Below, in pieces: positions 40,087 through 46,763 of a DNA stretch of 64,000 nucleotides. Under the pieces are notes generated by a model. The model made no database searches and was not told where the DNA came from. It saw only the letters and a program-made list of their open reading frames with translations. A program made the position numbers and the translations under genes. The stretch is from Gammaproteobacteria bacterium. Its GTDB lineage: Bacteria > Pseudomonadota > Gammaproteobacteria > Xanthomonadales > Wenzhouxiangellaceae. Where the stretch lies: contig JAHJQV010000005.1 of the NCBI GenBank assembly GCA_018819105.1, positions 1 through 64,000 of the forward strand, in the 5' to 3' direction. The stretch's first letter is position 1, and the number at the start of each line of letters is the position of its first letter.

Positions 40087-40415
40087 GCGCCACTCGCAGC
40101 GTTGCTCAGCAAAGCACCAGAACGGCATTCAAGAACCGCGTACGTCACTGGGCCGACAAGCTCGACGTCAAGATCGTCTGGCTGGGCGTGCGCCCGATGC
40201 GCAACAAATGGGCCTCATGCTCGACCAACTGCCACCTGAACTTCAACGACGACCTGCTCGACCTCGACGAAGCCCTCTGGGACTACGTCATCGTCCACGA
40301 ACTCCTGCACTTCTTCGTCCCGAATCACGGCAAACTCTGGAAAAGCCTGATGCGAGCCCACCTTGGAGAGTGGGAAAAACTGGAAACCCGACTCATAAAG
40401 GATGCTCGAAAATGA
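40083..40415 (+). CDS. M48/YgjP-like metallopeptidase linked to type I restriction
   Basis: A short (110-residue) zinc protein with the full active site: VHELLHFFVPNHGKLW contains HExxH and the third-ligand region seen in the YgjP (DUF45) family. It also has the WASCSTNCHLNFN stretch of that family, but only the C-terminal half of the usual length. Genes like this often follow hsdR. A role in processing a restriction subunit is possible but not shown. Its ATG sits in the hsdR stop, and its end overlaps the mrr fragment by 4 bp. Confidence 0.8.
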   Translation: MSATRSVAQQSTRTAFKNRVRHWADKLDVKIVWLGVRPMRNKWASCSTNCHLNFNDDLLDLDEALWDYVIVHELLHFFVPNHGKLWKSLMRAHLGEWEKLETRLIKDARK

Positions 40416-40597
40416 CCATACCCACCTGGGAAGACCTTGTTCGTCCTGTTCTGGAATACGCCTGCGAGCAACCAATCACTCGCCGATCTGCGGCAGCTCG
40501 GATGTTTGAAGTCATTCCGCTGACCGACGAAGAAAGAGGGGTTTCTGGACACCCCGAATACCTTGACATACCCATAAAAGGGTTTATCATACCCTAA
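40412..40597 (+). pseudogene. Truncated mrr-like gene (N-terminal domain only)
   Basis: The reading frame gives MTIPTWEDLVRPVLEYACEQ and continues with PITRRSAAARM for 61 residues. The first 45 or so residues align with the start of the intact Mrr at 41856 (CPTWDEFLRPLLELAVEKPI, MRRTAV), the winged-helix N-terminal domain of Mrr nucleases. The catalytic domain is missing; the frame runs into the promoter of the next gene. It begins in the ATGA overlap with the peptidase gene, so it was once part of the same operon. A small functional DNA-binding protein is possible but less likely. Confidence 0.7.
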
Positions 40598-40610
40598 ATG
40601 GGAATATCAG
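40563..40610 (+). promoter_or_regulatory. Promoter and tandem dyads before the nucleotidyltransferase gene
   Basis: TTGACA (40563-40568), 16 bp and TATCAT (40585-40590) form a strong promoter. Two related dyads overlap it: ACCCATAAAAGGGT inside the spacer and CCCTAAATGGG at the start codon. Repressor binding by the downstream HTH-containing protein would explain them. Transcription should begin at about 40597, almost on the ATG at 40598, so the message may be leaderless. Confidence 0.6.
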
Positions 40611-41233
40611 TTGAAGAATCTGCACAGAATGACTCGACTTCGGCGGTTGCCCTGGCCGATGCGCTTTTCACCAAGGTCCAGCAACGGGTCCTCGGGCTGC
40701 TGTTCGGCAATCCGGAGCGCAGTTTCTACGCCAATGAGATCATCGCCCTGGCGCAATCGGGAACCGGCGCGGTGCAGCGGGAACTGGCGCGTCTGCAGTC
40801 GTCCGGGCTGGTGACGGTGCAGCAGATCGGGCGGCAGAAGCATTACCAGGCCAATCGCGCCTCGCCGGTGTTCGAGGAGCTTCGCGGGCTGGTCATGAAA
40901 ACCGTCGGCCTTGCGGACGTCCTGCGCGCTGCATTAGCACCGCTCCGTGACCGGATCGTGGCGGCTTTCGTTTTCGGCTCGGTCGCCAAGGGCCAGGATT
41001 CAGCGGCCAGCGATATTGATCTGATGGTGGTCAGCGATGCGCTGAGCTACGCCGACCTGTTTGCAGCGCTGGAGCCGGCTGTGGAATCATTGGGGCGTCC
41101 GGTCAATCCAACGGTATACACGCGCGCGGAGCTGAAACGCCGAATTGACGAGGACAATGCCTTTATCGGCCGTGTGTTGGCACAGAACAAAATCTGGGTG
41201 ATTGGCAGCATCGATGACATCGAGTCTGGATAA
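40598..41233 (+). CDS. HTH-nucleotidyltransferase protein (MNT-type antitoxin)
   Basis: The 211-residue protein joins a winged helix (TKVQQRVLGLLFGNPERSFY, ALAQSGTGAVQRELARLQSS) to a DNA polymerase beta-type nucleotidyltransferase core with FVFGSVAKGQDSAASDIDLM, the GS...DxD motif of minimal nucleotidyltransferases. In related MNT-HEPN pairs the MNT protein AMPylates or otherwise blocks the HEPN toxin. The winged helix probably lets it repress its own promoter. No ribosome site precedes the ATG, consistent with a leaderless message. Overlaps the next gene by 20 bp. Confidence 0.82.
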   Translation: MGISVEESAQNDSTSAVALADALFTKVQQRVLGLLFGNPERSFYANEIIALAQSGTGAVQRELARLQSSGLVTVQQIGRQKHYQANRASPVFEELRGLVMKTVGLADVLRAALAPLRDRIVAAFVFGSVAKGQDSAASDIDLMVVSDALSYADLFAALEPAVESLGRPVNPTVYTRAELKRRIDEDNAFIGRVLAQNKIWVIGSIDDIESG

Positions 41234-41645
41234 TCTGGCCGGCCCGGGCAAACCGTTGGCAGCGGAACCGCCGGACCAGCGCGAGTTCGAGGGCCTCAAG
41301 CGCTCCGGGCTGGCTCGCCTGAACGATGTCGACATTGAGGGTCTGTCGCTGGAAGGCCGATTCGATCTGGCCTATAACGCCTCCCATGCGTTGTGCCTGG
41401 CTGCCCTACGCTGGCATGGATTCCGTGCCAATCATCGCTACATCGTATTTCAGGTGCTGCCGCAAACGCTTGGTCAGGGCCCCGAAGTCTGGCGGATTCT
41501 GGCCAAATGCCATGATGTGCGCAACCTCGGGGAATACGAGGGCAATCTGAATATCGACGAGCGGCTGGTTACGGATCTGATTTCGGCTTGTCAGGCGGTT
41601 GCTGATAAGGTGAGGCGTCTTGGAGACATTCCAGAACCAGGGTGA
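41214..41645 (+). CDS. HEPN-like protein, partner of the nucleotidyltransferase
   Basis: A 143-residue, mostly helical protein with RFDLAYNASHALCLAALRWH and CHDVRNLGEYEGN, resembling HEPN proteins that pair with MNT genes and act as ribonuclease toxins. The canonical RX4-6H motif is not obvious; the RNxxEY variant occupies the equivalent helix. The start ATG at 41214 overlaps the upstream gene by 20 bp; a TTG at 41202 is also in frame. I am confident in the pairing but less in the activity. Confidence 0.7.
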   Translation: MTSSLDNLAGPGKPLAAEPPDQREFEGLKRSGLARLNDVDIEGLSLEGRFDLAYNASHALCLAALRWHGFRANHRYIVFQVLPQTLGQGPEVWRILAKCHDVRNLGEYEGNLNIDERLVTDLISACQAVADKVRRLGDIPEPG

Positions 41646-41650
41646 GGCAT

Positions 41651-41838
41651 GAGCCAACCGGGGAACACAGAACTGTCCATGTCTGCCTTCTCGCCTGTGC
41701 CGAGTCATCGGCTGGTATGCTGCAACCAGAAGGAAAAGGTTGCATGGATGCCCACTCCAGGTGCCCGTGGATCGCGATGAGGTGTACAAGGAGATCTTCG
41801 AGCAGGCCGAGAATTTCAAGAAGTATCAGGCAAGTTGA
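41651..41838 (+). pseudogene. hsdR relic with large internal deletion
   Basis: The first part, EPTGEHRTVHVCLLACAESS, follows the N terminus of the intact HsdR (MPTPGEHKTVQARILEYAEA), and the DNA also aligns (GAACACA-AAC-GTCCA, then TCG...GCCGAG...CATCGG.TGG). A one-base loss near the GCCGAG block shifts the frame, which then reads IGW and continues open to VPVDRDEVYKEIFEQAENF and a stop at 41836-41838. That ending resembles the C terminus of some other HsdR proteins, from memory. Almost the whole middle of the gene is missing. It is thus the scar of a second type I restriction gene directly before mrr. Confidence 0.65.
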
Positions 41839-41855
41839 CCCAAGAGACAACAATC

Positions 41856-42791
41856 ATGCAAAACAATCCAGACCAGTGCCCCACTTGGGACGAGTTTCTC
41901 CGACCACTGCTCGAATTGGCAGTTGAAAAGCCTATCATGCGGCGTACAGCCGTCCAGACGATTGCTGACAAATACAATTTCTCGGAAGAGATCCGCAGTT
42001 CCAGTGTCAAAAGCGGGCAAACACGCATTCAAAACCGTGCAGGTTGGGCGATGAGTGCTTTGGTTAAAGCTAGGTTTATCGAGAAGCATCCCACTGAAAA
42101 ATACACATATCTGATCACAAGCAAAGGGCTGGACTATCTGAACAGGCATCAAGGACCGATCACTGATCAAGACTTGAAAAATGTAGAAGGTTATGAAGAA
42201 GCGTGGAGACGCGCCAGCGAACGCAAGCAGGAAGCTCGGGCATCGCAGGATGTCAACACCCCGATGAGCTCAGATGGCACGCCCGAAGAAACCATCGATG
42301 CAGCGATTGATGCGGTCGAGTCGAACCTGCAATCTGAGCTGCTTGAGCAACTCGCTTCGGTCGACCCTTATCGATTTGAACAAATTGTGATCGACCTGCT
42401 GTTTGCCATGGGCTATGGCGGCTCCCGCGAGGAGGCCGCGAAAGTGACCAAGAAGTCCAACGACGAGGGCATCGACGGCATCATCAACGAAGACCGCCTC
42501 GGACTTGATGTGATCTACGTGCAGGCCAAGCGCTGGCAGGGCAACATCGGCCGCAAGGAAATTCAGAGTTTTGTTGGCGCGCTGGCCGGCAAACAGGCGA
42601 ACAAGGGCGTGTTCATCACCACCAGCGATTTTGCGCAAAATGCATGGGATTACGCCCAGTCGGTCAGCCAGAAAGTCATACTGATCAACGGCCCACGTCT
42701 GGCCAATCTGATGATAGAACACAACATCGGCGTTTCCATTGTCCGCACCATCGCGCTCAAACGGCTGGATTCGGATTACTTTGGTGAATAG
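41856..42791 (+). CDS. mrr: Mrr-type restriction endonuclease
   Basis: Mrr enzymes cut DNA carrying foreign methylation. The 311 residues show the N-terminal winged helix (PTWDEFLRPLLELAVEKPIM, GWAMSALVKARFIEKHPTEK) and the C-terminal PD-(D/E)xK-like domain with DPYRFEQIVIDLLFAMGYGG, KSNDEGIDGIINEDRLGLD and VYVQAKRW-type QAK (here IYVQAKRWQGN). GKQANKGVFITTSDF is also typical. ATG 41856 is preferred over a TTG at 41835 that lies in the relic's stop region. It ends the defence island. Confidence 0.93.
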   Translation: MQNNPDQCPTWDEFLRPLLELAVEKPIMRRTAVQTIADKYNFSEEIRSSSVKSGQTRIQNRAGWAMSALVKARFIEKHPTEKYTYLITSKGLDYLNRHQGPITDQDLKNVEGYEEAWRRASERKQEARASQDVNTPMSSDGTPEETIDAAIDAVESNLQSELLEQLASVDPYRFEQIVIDLLFAMGYGGSREEAAKVTKKSNDEGIDGIINEDRLGLDVIYVQAKRWQGNIGRKEIQSFVGALAGKQANKGVFITTSDFAQNAWDYAQSVSQKVILINGPRLANLMIEHNIGVSIVRTIALKRLDSDYFGE

Positions 42792-42882
42792 CCTTGCCAG
42801 AATTTCTGGCCAGGGTACTGCATGCTACGCTGGCTTGGCCGGGATGCGATCCAGGCCTGGTGGCAGCTAAATCGATGGCAAC

Positions 42883-43413
42883 GTGCTGATCGCACTCAAC
42901 AAGCCCTACGGCGTGCTCTCACAGTTCAGTGGCGACGCCAGCACACTGGCTGAATATATTGATGTGCCGGGGGTGTATCCGGCCGGGCGTCTGGACAGGG
43001 ATTCCGAAGGTCTGCTGCTGCTCACCGATGACGGCGCGTTGCAGGCTCGCATCTCCTCACCCAGGTTCAAGCTGCCGAAAACCTATCTGGTGCTGGTCGA
43101 GCGTGTGCCGGACGAGGCTGCGCTGCAGCAACTGCGTGCCGGCGTGAAGCTGAACGACGGCATCACCCGAGCGGCGCAGGTGTCACGCAGCGATGCGCCG
43201 CACTGGCTGTGGCCGCGCGAGCCGCCGGTGCGCCTGCGCAAATCGGTGCAGGATGTCTGGCTGACGCTGACCATCCGTGAGGGACGCAATCGGCAGGTGC
43301 GACGCATGACTGCAGCCATCGGGCATCCCACGCTGCGGTTGATCCGGGTGCAGATCGGCGACTGGACACTGGACGATTTGCAGCCCGGTCAGTGGCGCGA
43401 GATCAAGCCCTGA
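42883..43413 (+). CDS. rluE: 23S rRNA pseudouridine synthase RluE
   Basis: RluE makes pseudouridine at position 2457 of E. coli 23S rRNA. The 176-residue protein has no S4 domain, as usual for RluE, and shows NKPYGVLSQF, the catalytic-Asp motif AGRLDRDSEGLLLLTDDG and EGRNRQVRRMTAAIGHPTLR. RsuA or RluF relatives are longer. The start is GTG at 42883. Monocistronic; marks return to core genes after the defence island. Confidence 0.88.
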   Translation: MLIALNKPYGVLSQFSGDASTLAEYIDVPGVYPAGRLDRDSEGLLLLTDDGALQARISSPRFKLPKTYLVLVERVPDEAALQQLRAGVKLNDGITRAAQVSRSDAPHWLWPREPPVRLRKSVQDVWLTLTIREGRNRQVRRMTAAIGHPTLRLIRVQIGDWTLDDLQPGQWREIKP

Positions 43414-43526
43414 CCTGGCTCACAGCCATGCCGTGACGCCGTGACGGAGTTGATCCGGCTTTGCTGTTACTATCTACTTCTACCAGCCAATCAATGGTCT
43501 TCTCACTCAACATGGAATTCACAGGC

Positions 43527-44279
43527 ATGTCTACACAAAACAACGGCATCAAGGACAAGGTCATTGTCATCACCGGCGCCAGCAGCGGCATCGGCGAGGC
43601 GGCGGCCAGGCGACTCGCTGCGGGTGGCGCGAAGCTGGTGCTGGCAGCGCGTCGCGAGGACCGCCTCAAGCAGTTGCGCGACGAACTCACCGGACAGGGC
43701 GCCACCGTGATTTATCACATCACCGACATCAGCGATCGCGATCAGGTCGAGGCGCTGGCGAAGGCTGCCCTGGATGCGTTCGGGCGCATTGATGTGCTGA
43801 TCAACAATGCCGGTCTGATGCCCTTGTCACCGCTGCACGAGATCAAGGTCGACGAATGGGAGCGCATGATCGACGTCAACATCAAGGGCGTAATGTACGG
43901 GATCGCAGCGGTGCTGCCGGTGATGCGCAAGCAACACAGCGGTCATGTCATCAACATTTCCTCGGTGGCCGGGCACAAGGTGTTTCCGGGGGGTGCGATT
44001 TACTGTGCCACCAAGTATGCCGTGCGTGCGCTGTCGGAAGGGCTGCGCATGGAGGGCGGTGCCGAGATTCGCTGCAGCAACATTTCACCCGGTGCGATCG
44101 CCACGGAACTGGCCAGCACGATCAGCTCGCCGGAAGTTGCCGAACGCATCAACGAGATGTATGACAAGGCCGCCATCGATGCCGACGCGGTGGCCAGGGC
44201 GATTGCGTACGTGATCGAGCAGCCTGACGATGTGGACATCAATGAGATCATTTTGCGACCGACCGCGCAGGAGCTGTGA
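43527..44279 (+). CDS. Short-chain dehydrogenase/reductase
   Basis: A 250-residue classical SDR oxidoreductase: [20 protein letters not shown] binds the cofactor, [11 protein letters not shown] is the structural NNAG, and ISSVAG plus YCATKYAV supply the catalytic Ser, Tyr and Lys. The arginine-containing AARREDRL after beta strand 2 suggests NADP(H). Substrate unknown. The ATG at 43527 gives the usual SDR N terminus; longer readings to 43461 add a Ser/Thr-rich leader. Confidence 0.9.
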   Translation: MSTQNNGIKDKVIVITGASSGIGEAAARRLAAGGAKLVLAARREDRLKQLRDELTGQGATVIYHITDISDRDQVEALAKAALDAFGRIDVLINNAGLMPLSPLHEIKVDEWERMIDVNIKGVMYGIAAVLPVMRKQHSGHVINISSVAGHKVFPGGAIYCATKYAVRALSEGLRMEGGAEIRCSNISPGAIATELASTISSPEVAERINEMYDKAAIDADAVARAIAYVIEQPDDVDINEIILRPTAQEL

Positions 44280-44507
44280 TGCGCACGGTTTGTCCGTCAG
44301 ATCGACATTGGTGCTATATTGAAGCTGTCTGATCGATCCGGTCAGCCGGGCCAGGTCCTCGGCCCTGCAATGATCCACTGCTTGTATCGCCCCTGAGTTT
44401 CCGACAGCAGCGGTCGCTGACTGAATCGAACATATGACCGGCCTGGCAATGGCCATGTCGAAACTTGGTTTTTTTACCGTGATCTACCAGGATCAGGAGT
44501 GATTGTC
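44280..44507. other. Intergenic region upstream of a small lysine-rich gene
   Basis: No gene is seen. TTGTCC (44290-44295) and TATATT (44315-44320) are 19 bp apart and might drive the small gene at 44508, which would give it a long 5' leader of about 180 bases with a GGCC-rich dyad near 44440-44455. Confidence 0.3.
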
Positions 44508-44636
44508 ATGACCAAGGAACGCAAAAGCAACAAGGAAAGCAAGAAAAAAGCATTGTTGACGCCCAAGGAAAAGAAAGCCGCCAAGCACGCGCGTCAAGAG
44601 GCCAAGGGCTTCATGGGCGATCTGAAAAAGCATTAA
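44508..44636 (+). CDS. Small lysine-rich protein, function unknown
   Basis: A 42-codon gene starting MTKERKSNKESKKKALLTPK and ending GFMGDLKKH. AGGAG lies 8 bp before the ATG, and roughly a third of the residues are Lys or Arg. I recall similar short KES/PKEKK-type proteins in other gammaproteobacteria, annotated as hypothetical. The charge suggests nucleic-acid or ribosome contact, but nothing more can be said. Confidence 0.65.
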   Translation: MTKERKSNKESKKKALLTPKEKKAAKHARQEAKGFMGDLKKH

Positions 44637-44768
44637 CCAGCCCGGCCTGCGCAATCAATCGACGCGGGCAGTGAGGCTTCGCTGACAGCTTAACCCGGCA
44701 CATCTCCAACAGCCATGCTGTTGGTGGTGGAGTACAATGATGCCCTCATGATTTGATCGGGAACCACC

Positions 44769-45956
44769 ATGCGTACTGTCGTGTTCAAGCTGGCCTTGTC
44801 GAAGTTGTTGTGCTTGATGTTGTTGTGGCAGCCTTTGGCTGTGCTCGCCGATGCCGATGTGCACAGTGCAGTCGACGATGATTATTTTCCGTCACGACAC
44901 GAATGGCAGTCCCGACCGCCGTCTCAGCTGGGTTTTGATGCTGCACGACTGCAGCAGGCTGTGAGTGCAGTGCAGGCGATGGCCGTCACCGAGCCAAAAG
45001 ACATCGAGCAGATGCTCACCGATCGCTACGTCGGGGTGGAGCCGGGCTATCAGATACTCGGTCCGACCACGCCGCGCGAGGCCAGCAGCGGCATGATCAT
45101 CCGGCACGGTTACATCGCGGCACAATGGGGTGACATTGATCGTGTGGACATGACTTTCAGCGCGGTAAAAAGCTATCTGTCCACGCTGGCCGGGCTGGCC
45201 GTGCACGAGCGCCTGATCGCCTCGCTGCAGCAGCCGGTGGCGGAGCTGGTGCGCGATGGCAAATTCGACAGTAAACACAATGCGCCAATCACCTGGCAGC
45301 ACCTGTTGCAGCAGACTTCGGACTGGCAGGGCACCTTGTGGGATACCCCGGACTGGGCCGATCGCCCGGTTGGCGAAACGCTGGAACAGCAGCGCAACCG
45401 CGAGTTGCATGCGCCGGGCAGTTTTTTCAAATACAACGATGTGCGTGTGAACCTGCTTGCTTATGCATTGTTGCAGGTTTGGCGTGAGCCCTTGCCGGTG
45501 GTGCTGCGTGAACGGGTGATGGATCCGATTGGCGCCTCGCCGACCTGGCGCTGGCACGGCTACCGCAATTCCTGGGTCGAACTGGATGGGCAGAAAATGC
45601 AGTCGGTTTCCGGCGGCGGCCATTTTGGCGGCGGCCTGTTCATCAGCGCCCGCGATCATGCCCGCTATGGTCTGCTGTTTCTGCGTGATGGTGTCTGGGC
45701 CGGACAGCAGGTGCTGCCACCGGGCTGGACCAAGGCCGTGCGCAGCGCCAGCGAGGCAAAACCCGACTACGGCTACATGTGGTGGCTGAACACCGGACAG
45801 CAGGCCGTTCCGGCGGCTCCGGCCTCGGCGTACTATGCCGCCGGAGCCGGTGGCAATTACATTTACGTGGACGAGACACATGATCTGGTGGTGGTGCTGC
45901 GCTGGATCCCGTCGTTTGCCGAGGCCATGGCCGAGATTCTCGCTGCACTGCCATGA
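44769..45956 (+). CDS. Exported serine hydrolase, beta-lactamase class C fold
   Basis: A 395-residue protein with an N-terminal signal peptide (LLCLMLLWQPLAVLADA) and the penicillin-binding fold. S131-A-V-K134 is the SxxK active site in MTFSAVKSYLSTLAGLAV, KYNDVRVN gives the Tyr-x-Asn element and GAGGNYIYV replaces the usual KTG-like strand. Such proteins hydrolyse esters, peptides or lactams; true beta-lactamase activity cannot be inferred. The next gene overlaps by 4 bp, so it may be co-expressed with a methyltransferase. Confidence 0.85.
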   Translation: MRTVVFKLALSKLLCLMLLWQPLAVLADADVHSAVDDDYFPSRHEWQSRPPSQLGFDAARLQQAVSAVQAMAVTEPKDIEQMLTDRYVGVEPGYQILGPTTPREASSGMIIRHGYIAAQWGDIDRVDMTFSAVKSYLSTLAGLAVHERLIASLQQPVAELVRDGKFDSKHNAPITWQHLLQQTSDWQGTLWDTPDWADRPVGETLEQQRNRELHAPGSFFKYNDVRVNLLAYALLQVWREPLPVVLRERVMDPIGASPTWRWHGYRNSWVELDGQKMQSVSGGGHFGGGLFISARDHARYGLLFLRDGVWAGQQVLPPGWTKAVRSASEAKPDYGYMWWLNTGQQAVPAAPASAYYAAGAGGNYIYVDETHDLVVVLRWIPSFAEAMAEILAALP

Positions 45957-46684
45957 GTGAATCTGGACAGCAGCCGGCGCCGACTGCTGAAGCCTGGGTT
46001 GGCTTGAGTCTGGACGATCAGCGACAGATGCTGATCTCGCTGATCGGTTACGAATTCGGTGAGCAGCCGGAGCAGCATGTGGATGCCATTCGCGCCAGCC
46101 GCAGGCGCTACGCAGCGCGGTTTGTGCGCCAGGCTGGCATCAAAAAAAACCACCGGGTGCTGGAAATCGGCAGCGGCTGCGGGTTCGGCACCGGGCTGCT
46201 GGCAGAGCGCTCGGCTGCGGTCACTGCCTGTGACATCAGTCCGGCCTATCTCAGTTATGCCCGGCTGCAGTGCCAGCAGTATGACAACGTCCGCTTCTTG
46301 CAGATCGACAATCGCTCACTGCAGGCCATCGACGCCAACAGCATCGATGTGGTGATCTCGATATCGGTATTCATCCATCTCAACCTTTACGACATCTACT
46401 GGTATCTGCAGGAATGCCAGCGTGTGCTCCGCAGCGGTGGTCGTGTGTGTTTTGATTTTTCCGATGAGCACATGCTGTTTCAGTTCAGACCATGGCGGCG
46501 GCGGCGTCAGATGCTGCATGACCAGGCGTTTCTGGATCACAGCAAGGACTATCGACGCGATCACCGGCAGCTGTTCGCGCTGTTACAGTGGAACAGCGAG
46601 CAGGGCATCTGTCAGGTGGCCAGACAGTGTGGTTTCCGGCGTGTCAATCGCTACAGCACACGGCTGTTGTTCAGCAGGCTTTGA
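45953..46684 (+). CDS. Class I SAM-dependent methyltransferase
   Basis: A 243-residue methyltransferase with VLEIGSGCGFGTGLLAERSA as the SAM loop, TACDISPAYL for the acidic ribose contact and LQECQRVLRSGGRVCFDFSD as the post-core strand. Substrate unknown. It starts inside the stop of the serine hydrolase gene (ATGA) and ends just before a terminator. Confidence 0.85.
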   Translation: MSESGQQPAPTAEAWVGLSLDDQRQMLISLIGYEFGEQPEQHVDAIRASRRRYAARFVRQAGIKKNHRVLEIGSGCGFGTGLLAERSAAVTACDISPAYLSYARLQCQQYDNVRFLQIDNRSLQAIDANSIDVVISISVFIHLNLYDIYWYLQECQRVLRSGGRVCFDFSDEHMLFQFRPWRRRRQMLHDQAFLDHSKDYRRDHRQLFALLQWNSEQGICQVARQCGFRRVNRYSTRLLFSRL

Positions 46685-46707
46685 GCCTGCGTGTCGGCAA
46701 TGCCACA

Positions 46708-46743
46708 GACAAAAAAAACCGGAGCAGAGCTCCGGTTTTTTTG
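46708..46743. terminator. Bidirectional rho-independent terminator
   Basis: CCGGAG-CAGAG-CTCCGG (46719-46735) has an A-run before it and a T-run after it, so it can stop transcription from both the methyltransferase and the convergent secreted-protein gene. Confidence 0.85.
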
Positions 46744-46763
46744 TCCACATTTGCGGCTGGCGC

